This document shows positions 24,241-31,305 of a DNA stretch of 31,305 nt, piece after piece. Position 1 is the first letter of the stretch. Each line of letters starts with the position of its first letter. The notes below the pieces were generated by a model. The model had not been told where the DNA came from and searched no databases. It worked only from the letters and a program-made list of their open reading frames with translations. Origin of the DNA: Ramicandelaber brevisporus (taxonomy: Eukaryota; Kickxellomycota; Ramicandelaberales; Ramicandelaberaceae). The stretch covers positions 1 to 31,305 of the forward strand of contig MU602825.1 in NCBI GenBank assembly GCA_025201865.1. The letters run 5' to 3'. Both the position numbers and the translations under genes were made by a program.

Positions 24241-25158
24241 TTGAGAAGAGTGAGTGAGTGTCTGGATAAGGGCTGTTACACTGACTTGAGCTCGCTTTCT
24301 GCTCGTGCGCTAACCCGAGCTAAACGAACAGTAGTCCACTTCGGCCGCTCACTCGCTCGCTCTGTCGGTGAGGTCTGTTTTGTGAAAAGAATACCTTTTC
24401 TTTGACCTGTTTCAGAGATACACAGATAGAGAGAGAAGGGATAAAGGGAAAAGAAGTAAGTCTGTGGACATAGTGCAGAGGTCATGGCAATCCAAGCAAT
24501 CCAAGTGCAAACATACGTGACGCCACAGGCACCCGAAAAAACAATAAAAACAATAAAACAAAACTGGCTGCGATATCACCCAATCGGAATTGCTCTGTGT
24601 TCATTTGAGAAGCCATTAAGGACGCGCTTATACCTACATATCCCTCACGCGTTGACCAACCACCATCTGCACAGCCAGCACATTCCATCCGCCAAGTGCA
24701 TCATCCTCGTCTCATATTCCCTCTTCCTCTTTCCCCCAATATTACTGTAAAAAAAGTAATAAAAAGCCACCTGGGCATTGCCTTATTCACTAAAACACGC
24801 GTGTGTGTGTGTGTGTGTGTGTGTGCGTGAGTGTGTGAGTGTGTGTGGGTGTGAGTGTGCATCCTCCTTCTTCTTCTCTCCTCCGGCTAGACTCCTTTGT
24901 TGTCTGCCTGTCGGTCAAAACTCAACAAAACAAGTTACGCGTCGCTGTTGCACAGAAGCTGGTGGTGGTCTTGAACTCCCTCTTGTTTGTGTATCGGCTC
25001 GTTTCGTGCTACCTCATTATTCGCTTGTTCAAACACTACCAGCAACCTAGCAGCCTCATCAACCAGACACACACAAAAAGAAACAACAACAACAAAAAAA
25101 AACAAGGCAGACAAACCGACCAACACAAACAGAACGAGTTTCAGGTGTACAGCTAGAG
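24241..25158. promoter_or_regulatory. 0.9-kb divergent intergenic region with GT microsatellite
   Basis: This region separates the orphan membrane protein (-) and TSC1-like (+) starts. It contains a GT dinucleotide repeat with GAGT interruptions (24799-24860) and an A/CAA-rich leader (about 25071-25110) before the ATG at 25159. Short frames of 60 to 105 residues on both strands show no family features. No RNA gene is seen. Confidence 0.5.
24799..24860. repeat. GT dinucleotide microsatellite
   Basis: An uninterrupted GT run (about 24801-24824) continues as GTGAGTGTGTGAGT-type interrupted units. It lies in the upstream region of the TSC1-like gene. Alternating purine-pyrimidine DNA of this kind can adopt Z-form; no function is evident. 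Confidence 0.85.
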
Positions 25159-28100
25159 ATGCAACTGACACGCTTGGTACAGCTTGCACCAGCTGACGTG
25201 CAGGCTAAAGACAAGAGCAAACAAAAGCAGCAGCAACTACAGCTACAGCAGCAGCAGCAACAGCGTCAGAAATCTCGCGGTACTATGTCGCCAATCTCTA
25301 CATCAACGACAACGACAACCACAGCAGCAATAGCAGCAACTAGAACGCCCTCTTCTGGAGTTTTAGCAGTAGCACCTGTTTCAAGTAGCACACCAGCTTC
25401 TCGCGTGGCGAGTAACGCTCCAAGTCAAATGTCAACAGGTGCCCAAACAATGAATGCTGCACTAACTGATATCACAATAGGTAGCTCGCACCCGCCATTT
25501 GTGCGTCCTCCTCCTCTCGTCCAGCAACACTCTGCAACTACGGTGGCATCGACGGGTGGAGCGAGTCAAGTAAGCTACTCGTCACAGCCGTCAGTAGCTT
25601 CATCATCTATTTCTGAACAACAACAGCAGCAACCAACGTCTCCACAGTTGCCAGCCGTTGATCCGGATGTCGAGCTGCAGCACAGAATGAGCGAATATCT
25701 CGCAAAGTTGCCTGCCATCAGTATTAAGTTCACTGCAGAGAATGTGCGCCATGACCCAGCTACTGTTGTTGGTGAGATTGTGAAGATTGTGAGACAGTTG
25801 ATTGGCGAGGCTGTCAAATACTTTTCTGACAATAGAGAAGTATACGCTCAAGAGTACTTTGAATCACAGCTGTATAATGATCGAGTTGTGATTGTGCTCA
25901 TGCAAATTGTAGAGAATCTGACCAGCGCAAACACGCAAACACAGACAGCGAAAGACTCACCGAACATTAGCAGCCCACCACTGCCAAGCTCATCTTCAGA
26001 ATCAATTAGTACACTACTATCACGTGCATTATTGGCATTGGCACAGCCAATTGTGGAACAGACGTTGAAGCCACTTGGTTTGAATCGATCGGCTCATCAA
26101 AATAATGATCGCCTTCAACATCCAAAAGCACGCATTCGGTTACCTTTGCTATTTGCCTGTGTCAGTCATTTATTCCCTGCGATTGGACCAGCTCAGTTTG
26201 CACTCGATGGATGGGCAGAGAAGCTGCTATTGCCACTGTGCGAGGTTAGTCATTTGGATGTTGCAGCCCATCAACAAATTCGTGATTTAATGATACTGTC
26301 TCTGATGGATGCGCGCAGTGAAGATGTACTGATTATTGTAAAGAAGACTGTGGAATTGTATCTGGATTTGGTTTGTGTTGTCGATAATAGAGCTCCATCC
26401 GCCCCACACACTCCAGTTCAGCAACCTCAGCAGCATGAACGGCAAGAGCACAAGCAGCCCGAAACACGAGTTGATGATTGGGTATTTACTCAATATCGTG
26501 CAGTAACAGGTGATACTGTGTTGGGAACTGCAGTGTCGTCTCAAGAAGTTGGTAGATTTGAACTGAAGGGATTGATTGTATCCATTGCCAAATATCAGTT
26601 GCACGCAGTGGCTACAATACTTGAAAGCTACATCAGAATGACTCCAATCACAACCAATGATCAACAGCAGAGTGATGTGAATATAACCGTGATGACTGTG
26701 AAGCGCTGCAGCAGTTCTCTCGCCTTGCTTCTTGAGTGTTTAGTGGCTGGCTCTCCATCTGTTCCTCATCTGGGGCCAACCAGTGTATTCAATACATTAT
26801 TGCTTACATTCTTCAGATTTAGCAACATTCCTCAAGAAGTCTATGATCACCACCTTCAACGCACTGCTTCATTGAGATCAACCCGTTCATCATCTCTCAG
26901 TGACAATAACCACAGCCACAGCCACAGCACAGCAAATGCGCCGAATAACGCAGACACTCTTGCAGCCAGATCGTTGGAGCGAATTCCCACTGAAGCGCAG
27001 CGTGCAAGTGAAATTATGAGCATTAGTAACTCTGCATGGGACTTACTTGCCTGGCCATCTCTCCATTGTATCGCCATAATGCTGCCGCACATTCTCCCAT
27101 CCATCGGTCACTTTGTCCCCCATTTAATGATTGCGATATCCAAAGCACTCTATCATGTAATGTCGCTTGATGGAACAACCATTAGTCCAACTGGGTTCCC
27201 AGTATACGCTGTTAGTCAACTGCCCTCATTTGGACCAGGCTCAGTCCGCAGTGGTGGTGGTGGTGGCAGTGGATCAGTGGATGACACAGGTAAAATTGCA
27301 TATGAAATGGAGCCTCCTGTCACTATTCCTCTTATATTTGGTGCGTTATATGGAGCTTATCCACACACTGTGTTATATGCACTTCAGCATGGCGAATTGG
27401 CTGAGCAAGAATGGTTTGATGCTCCATCTACAGCTTCAATGAAGACTCAATTGGATAGAATCAAAAATTCATCTCAGATCAATACATCTGCTCAGTCATC
27501 ACCTCTGTCACCATCATCGTCTTCTCCTTCATATCCATATTCACCCGTTGTATATCCGCGCATTGTACCACGCCGCGGAAGAAGATCAAGTGTACTCAAC
27601 AGTCACAGTCGAGCCACAGGCTCCAATGCAGCACTGACACCAGCTACACCATCTACAGTGTCTGGCATTGATAGAACTGGTAGGTTTGTTGCGAGCGAGG
27701 CATTGTCCGGTTTGTTGAAGAGAATGCCACAACATCCAAAGTTGTTTAATACATCATCTCTTCAAATTACTAGAGAGACTGCTACATCACCACCCGTCAC
27801 ATCTCCAGTCACTGCTACAGCTACAGCTACAGCTACAGCCACAGCCACTACAGCCACAACCACTACAACCACAGCTACGTTTGATGCATCATTGCTTGGC
27901 GCAAGCTCTGCTCAGACTGAACGTATTGAGCAATATCGTCGAAAGTTGATGCAAACAGAATTGCAACACGGTGGACTTGAGAAGCCAGATGGTGGCGATG
28001 GCTACAGAGGAGCAGGTGGCACAAAACACCTGACAGAAAGTGATTGGCTGAAGTATGCGACAGCTGAACATGTTGATGCACAGGTAGTAGAGCAGTTGGC

Positions 28101-30276
28101 ATCATACAAGGAGAATGTGTTGCAAATGATGGATTCAGCACTGATGTCGATAATTGATCATGAATTATTCCCAGTTGATGTAAATCACATGCTGGATGGA
28201 TTGGATGATGAAATGAGAAGAGATCAAAGAAAGTACAACAGATTGCGCAAAAGATATATTAAGCAACATGAACACAAACTGCGACAGTCGCAACAGAGAC
28301 AAGCACAGCCATCACGCACTGGTAGTTCACTGCATTCAAACTATGCCTCGTCTGGGTATGGTGAAGAAGGTGATGATGGCAGTCAGCATAGTAGTACTGA
28401 GTTACATACGCACTCTAATGATGATGATGACGATGCTGTAAGTGAAGAGATGAATGCCCAACAAGAAACTGATGATGAGTCTGATGAAGGTGAAGGTGAA
28501 GGTGAAGGTGAATATAGTGAAGAGCCATCCTTTGAACAGCAGCATGACCATGATCATCACAATAGTGGTTCTGATTCACACACTGACACTGATGCTGAAT
28601 ACGATGATGGCGATGGTGATGGTAATGGCGATGATGGTGAATATGATGAAGCTGATGATGATGGTAACCTGTCTTCTGGTTCATATTCTGGCAGTGATGA
28701 TGCTAACTACAGTTCAAGCCATGCTGATGTTGAGGATGAGGATGATGTCAGTGATAGCGATAGTGATAGTGACAGTGACTTGGATGATGAAAACACCAGT
28801 GATGTTGATAGCATTGACAGTCTGGATACTATTCTAGAAGCCCAAGGAAAGGGCTATCTTCGCTATTCATCTCACTATAGTCTTCCTCGGCCTCGCTATT
28901 CAGCCAATTATTTACTTTCATCCGCCATTAATAGTCATTATTTGGAAATGCTGCGTACAATGCCAATTGAATCATCATCGTCAGCCACCACCACTACCAC
29001 AATTCCGTTGGATTTATTGCCAAATGAAACCACTCATTCTGGCCCACTTGGTTTGATTGCTGAGACAGCTTCTGCGCCAGTATCAGCTGCAGCAACTCCA
29101 GCTACCCGTCAAGCCAATAGTGGAGTGGCATCTCCAATGACTCCAACCAACCCTGCCTCTGCCATTTCTTCTGCTCTGACACCTGTTACACTCTCTGCGT
29201 CTGCAATCCAACGCCGTGTATCTCATGCTCATCTACAGCCAACTCGCTCAATTCAGTCTCGCACCCAAACTGACGGCAGTACTCCAAACACTGCCATCCG
29301 CCATCATGGGGAAGAGACCTCGGCTGGCGGAGAGCTGTATTTCCGAGCAAAGCGGCTCAAGTCTGCCATGGGTGTTGCCAAGGGTATCATTGCATATCAA
29401 TCTCAGCTGTTATCTCATCGTTCAATCACTAACCAGCGACGTGCATTTGATGCCACGTGGGTTCACAATGCTAGCGGCAGATACAATGACTTGTTCCGAT
29501 GCTACACCCAGCAGAGTGAAGACTTCCTCAAGTACAAGATTGAGAAGCGATTTGAAACAAAGAAGCACAATGATGCTGTGCTCAAATACACTGCATTGCA
29601 CAATGAGAATGAGAAGCGTAAGCGCGACAACATTTACGAGGCTGAACAGCTGAAGCGAAAGCATAATGAGAAACTAGCTGAATTGGAAAAGAAGATTGAT
29701 CACTTACAAATTGACAATGAAACTCTGCGTTCGCAAATACAACAGCAACAGCAGCAGCAACAGCAACAGCAGACTGATGCCAATGCACACTCGTCTGCAA
29801 CATCCACTACAACTGTATCAGCTCCAGCCATGCAGTTGCCTCCCGATGAGAAATTAGTCAAACATCTAACTGACAGCTCAAACACCATTCGTCAACAGTC
29901 GACAACTATTCAACAGCTACAATTTAACTTGGACTTGGCTGAACGCTCTCTCACTGATGTTCGCCAGTCTGAGCGCTCCTTGAAAGAAACGGTGGCTGCC
30001 AAAGACGATCAAATCCAGCAGCTCTCCAATACCAACTCTACTCTCCAGCAGAAGGTTGCAGATTTGAAGAGTCATCAGCTGTCGGAATTGATTGCAAATG
30101 GCTTCATTAAAGACGATGGTGATACTGGAGATGCAATTGCTCGTCTTCTCAAAGTGATTACATCGCAGCGTGACCAAATTGCGAAACTTGAAACACTAAT
30201 TGGGAATCAGGTTTCATCCGATTCAGCCGTGACATCAAGTGAAGCAATTGAAGCTCTGCAATCCCTCGAATCTTAA
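25159..30276 (+). CDS. TSC1: Hamartin (TSC1) homologue, 1705 residues
   Basis: One uninterrupted frame gives 1705 residues. After a Gln/Thr/Ser-rich leader (1-170) comes a helical repeat region (about 170-770) with the parts expected of fungal Tsc1. These are a hydrophobic helix pair with IMLPHILPSIGHFVPHLM (about 630-655) and the segment LIFGALYGAYPHTVLYALQ (about 722-742), which resembles the FLYGLYP signature of Tsc1. A long disordered part follows, including a Thr-Ala repeat and a very acidic block (about 1080-1220). The C-terminus is coiled coil (about 1394-1525 and 1563-1690) split by a poly-Gln tract. Tsc1 stabilises the Tsc2 GAP, which switches off Rheb and so restrains TORC1. Human and fission yeast Tsc1 are much shorter (about 1164 and 900 residues), so the added length is low-complexity insertion. 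The family call rests on helix motifs and layout, not on strong identity. ATG 25285 is an alternative start. Confidence 0.75.
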   Translation: MQLTRLVQLAPADVQAKDKSKQKQQQLQLQQQQQQRQKSRGTMSPISTSTTTTTTAAIAATRTPSSGVLAVAPVSSSTPASRVASNAPSQMSTGAQTMNAALTDITIGSSHPPFVRPPPLVQQHSATTVASTGGASQVSYSSQPSVASSSISEQQQQQPTSPQLPAVDPDVELQHRMSEYLAKLPAISIKFTAENVRHDPATVVGEIVKIVRQLIGEAVKYFSDNREVYAQEYFESQLYNDRVVIVLMQIVENLTSANTQTQTAKDSPNISSPPLPSSSSESISTLLSRALLALAQPIVEQTLKPLGLNRSAHQNNDRLQHPKARIRLPLLFACVSHLFPAIGPAQFALDGWAEKLLLPLCEVSHLDVAAHQQIRDLMILSLMDARSEDVLIIVKKTVELYLDLVCVVDNRAPSAPHTPVQQPQQHERQEHKQPETRVDDWVFTQYRAVTGDTVLGTAVSSQEVGRFELKGLIVSIAKYQLHAVATILESYIRMTPITTNDQQQSDVNITVMTVKRCSSSLALLLECLVAGSPSVPHLGPTSVFNTLLLTFFRFSNIPQEVYDHHLQRTASLRSTRSSSLSDNNHSHSHSTANAPNNADTLAARSLERIPTEAQRASEIMSISNSAWDLLAWPSLHCIAIMLPHILPSIGHFVPHLMIAISKALYHVMSLDGTTISPTGFPVYAVSQLPSFGPGSVRSGGGGGSGSVDDTGKIAYEMEPPVTIPLIFGALYGAYPHTVLYALQHGELAEQEWFDAPSTASMKTQLDRIKNSSQINTSAQSSPLSPSSSSPSYPYSPVVYPRIVPRRGRRSSVLNSHSRATGSNAALTPATPSTVSGIDRTGRFVASEALSGLLKRMPQHPKLFNTSSLQITRETATSPPVTSPVTATATATATATATTATTTTTTATFDASLLGASSAQTERIEQYRRKLMQTELQHGGLEKPDGGDGYRGAGGTKHLTESDWLKYATAEHVDAQVVEQLASYKENVLQMMDSALMSIIDHELFPVDVNHMLDGLDDEMRRDQRKYNRLRKRYIKQHEHKLRQSQQRQAQPSRTGSSLHSNYASSGYGEEGDDGSQHSSTELHTHSNDDDDDAVSEEMNAQQETDDESDEGEGEGEGEYSEEPSFEQQHDHDHHNSGSDSHTDTDAEYDDGDGDGNGDDGEYDEADDDGNLSSGSYSGSDDANYSSSHADVEDEDDVSDSDSDSDSDLDDENTSDVDSIDSLDTILEAQGKGYLRYSSHYSLPRPRYSANYLLSSAINSHYLEMLRTMPIESSSSATTTTTIPLDLLPNETTHSGPLGLIAETASAPVSAAATPATRQANSGVASPMTPTNPASAISSALTPVTLSASAIQRRVSHAHLQPTRSIQSRTQTDGSTPNTAIRHHGEETSAGGELYFRAKRLKSAMGVAKGIIAYQSQLLSHRSITNQRRAFDATWVHNASGRYNDLFRCYTQQSEDFLKYKIEKRFETKKHNDAVLKYTALHNENEKRKRDNIYEAEQLKRKHNEKLAELEKKIDHLQIDNETLRSQIQQQQQQQQQQQTDANAHSSATSTTTVSAPAMQLPPDEKLVKHLTDSSNTIRQQSTTIQQLQFNLDLAERSLTDVRQSERSLKETVAAKDDQIQQLSNTNSTLQQKVADLKSHQLSELIANGFIKDDGDTGDAIARLLKVITSQRDQIAKLETLIGNQVSSDSAVTSSEAIEALQSLES
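27815..27876 (+). repeat. ACAGCT/ACA-type repeat encoding an Ala-Thr tract
   Basis: A hexanucleotide ACAGCT-like array grades into ACA/ACC triplets within the TSC1-like gene and encodes alternating Thr-Ala followed by poly-Thr. It lies in the disordered middle of the protein and is likely length-variable. Confidence 0.8.
28411..28830 (+). repeat. GAT/GAA-rich block encoding an acidic domain
   Basis: Triplet and hexanucleotide repeats (GATGAT, GGTGAA, AGTGAT) encode Asp/Glu/Ser/Gly-rich sequence, including GEGEGEGE and a serial Ser-Asp run with casein kinase 2-like sites. This acidic region is absent from typical Tsc1 proteins. Confidence 0.75.
29740..29772 (+). repeat. CAG/CAA repeat encoding poly-Gln inside the coiled coil
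   Basis: A run of mixed CAG and CAA codons encodes about eleven Gln residues between the two C-terminal coiled-coil segments of the TSC1-like protein. Confidence 0.85.
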
Positions 30277-30380
30277 TAATTACCTCTTACCAATTGAAAA
30301 CAAACTCTCCAAAATACCTCTTTTTATACCTCTTTTTTTTACCACTACTTTACTGGCGAATCTCTTATACCTTTAAGAAC

Positions 30381-30438
30381 AATTTAAGGGGAGGGGTTAT
30401 TGCACCCCACCGAGGTGCAATAACCCCCTCCCTAATTT
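30381..30438. repeat. Long hairpin-forming inverted repeat between convergent genes
   Basis: The left arm runs from AATTTAAGGGGAGGGG to TTATTGCACC (30381-30406). A 7-base loop (30407-30413) follows. The right arm runs from GGTGCAATAA through CCCCCTCCC to TAATTT (30414-30438). The ten bases next to the loop pair perfectly, and the G-rich/C-rich parts pair apart from a one-base shift. The short motif TTTAA flanks the structure on both sides (30383-30387 and 30436-30440), which could be a target-site duplication. The repeat lies in the 205-bp gap between the TSC1-like and 14-3-3 stops. It could act as a 3'-end structure for either gene or be a tiny non-autonomous element (MITE-like). Confidence 0.85.
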
Positions 30439-30481
30439 AAACTGGGAATAGGAAGAATAAGGATGAAATAGTTATAACTAA

Positions 30482-31305
30482 TTAAGCGTCAGCCTTGGGC
30501 TGCTCAGCACTGGCCTCAGCTGGGGCAGCAGGAGCAGCAGTCTGTACAGCAGCAGCAGCAGATGCAGCAGCTTGCTGTGGCTGTGGCTGTTCCAAATCAG
30601 CGCTGATGTCCGAAGTCCACAGAGTCAAGTTGTCACGCAGCAGCTGCATAATCAGGGTGGAATCCTTGTACGAATCCTCATTAAGGGAGTCCAAACCAGC
30701 AATGGCATCATCAAACGCCATCTTGGCCAAGTGGCAAGCACGCTCGGGCGAGTTACGAATCTCATAGTAAAACACCGAGAAGTTCAAGGCCAATCCCAGG
30801 CGAACTGGATGCGTTGCAGGCAGATCCTTCTGGGCCATGTCAAACGCCGCCTTGTACGCCTCCAGAGATGACTCACTCGCCTGAGTGCGCTGCTCGCCAG
30901 GCAAAAACTCTGCAAGATAGCGGTAGTAATCGCCCTTCATCTTGTAATAGAAGATGAGAGCCTCGGAATCCGTCTCCTTCGGGATTAGAGACTCGTCGAG
31001 GACTTTGAGGATTTCCTTGCAAATCTTCTCGAGCTCAACCTCGATGCGACCGCGGTATGTCACAACTTTGGAAACGTTTGGAGAGTGGCGCGACTCTTCC
31101 TTGGACTCGATTGAGGAGACAATGCGCCATGATGCACGGCGAGCGCCGATGACATTCTTGTAGGCGACGGAAAGCAAGTTGCGCTCCTCGAGACTGAGCG
31201 AGCCATCCTGGGCGACTGCTCTCATGTACTCGACCATCTCGTCGTAGCGCTCGGCCTGTTCGGCCAAACGAGCGAGGAACACGTTGTCGGTGCGATCTGT
31301 GCTGG
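30482..31305 (-). CDS. 14-3-3 protein, 5' end cut by window edge
   Basis: The frame is open to the right edge; 273 residues are visible and only the first few, including the ATG, are missing. All nine helices of the 14-3-3 fold are recognisable. The signature [20 protein letters not shown] and the phosphopeptide-binding residues Lys49, Arg56, Arg128 and Tyr129 ([10 protein letters not shown]), numbered from the first visible Ser, are intact. So is the late-helix segment [17 protein letters not shown]. The dimeric protein binds phosphoserine or phosphothreonine motifs in many partners, including nutrient-signalling and checkpoint proteins in fungi (Bmh1/2, Rad24/25). The tail is a Gln/Ala/Pro-rich extension of about 35 residues, comparable in kind to the Gln-rich tails of yeast Bmh proteins. 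Strong codon bias indicates high expression. It converges on the TSC1-like gene, with a hairpin repeat between. Confidence 0.97.
   Translation of the reverse strand, partial: STDRTDNVFLARLAEQAERYDEMVEYMRAVAQDGSLSLEERNLLSVAYKNVIGARRASWRIVSSIESKEESRHSPNVSKVVTYRGRIEVELEKICKEILKVLDESLIPKETDSEALIFYYKMKGDYYRYLAEFLPGEQRTQASESSLEAYKAAFDMAQKDLPATHPVRLGLALNFSVFYYEIRNSPERACHLAKMAFDDAIAGLDSLNEDSYKDSTLIMQLLRDNLTLWTSDISADLEQPQPQQAAASAAAAVQTAAPAAPAEASAEQPKADA

Overview
This window is eukaryotic nuclear DNA, most likely from an early-diverging fungus. Fungal marks are the Isp4-type oligopeptide transporter tail, a Bmh-like 14-3-3 with a Gln/Ala-rich tail, an M28E leucine aminopeptidase, a Ppx1-type exopolyphosphatase, a Gis2/Byr3-like zinc-knuckle protein and a fungal-type hamartin (TSC1). 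A TSC1 homologue and an RNF34/RFFL-like FYVE-SAP-RING protein, both missing from many yeasts, point outside the Saccharomycotina. The lineage is inference; a zoopagomycete such as Kickxellomycotina would fit but is not proven. Every recognisable gene reads as one uninterrupted frame, so the locus is intron-poor. Housekeeping genes (ACS, RPS24, 14-3-3, zinc-knuckle) use mostly C/G-ending codons. Regulatory and orphan genes use more A/T-ending codons and carry many Gln, Ser, His, Thr and Asp/Glu tracts encoded by trinucleotide repeats.

Layout from left to right: the 3' end of an oligopeptide transporter (+); an orphan gene (+, 952-1683); PPX1 exopolyphosphatase (-) and a TatD/Scn1-type hydrolase (+), whose start codons are only 40 bp apart; an RNF34/RFFL-like RING protein (-); an orphan serine/glutamine-rich protein with a possible PP1-docking motif (+); a cytochrome b561-domain membrane protein (+); an eight-knuckle CCHC protein (-); a tiny secreted six-cysteine protein (+); a secreted M28 aminopeptidase (+); acetyl-CoA synthetase (-); LEO1 of the Paf1 complex (-); ribosomal protein eS24 (-); LSM1 (+); an orphan membrane-anchored protein (-); a 1705-residue TSC1/hamartin homologue (+); and a 14-3-3 protein (-) cut by the right edge. 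Strands alternate often, giving divergent pairs that share upstream DNA and convergent pairs with short gaps of 66 to 371 bp.

The genes do not form a dedicated cluster. Several touch common themes: nutrient uptake and extracellular peptide use (oligopeptide transporter, aminopeptidase), acetate activation (ACS), growth signalling (TSC1, 14-3-3), and mRNA transcription, translation and decay (LEO1, zinc-knuckle protein, eS24, LSM1). No mobile element with a transposase, no tRNA or rRNA gene and no CRISPR array was recognised. The features that ordinary annotation would not explain are two hairpin-forming inverted repeats (12514-12562 and 30381-30438), the 40-bp divergent promoter, a mirror-symmetric cysteine pattern in the small secreted protein, a canonical 5' splice site with an in-frame acceptor inside the TatD gene, and three orphan proteins.
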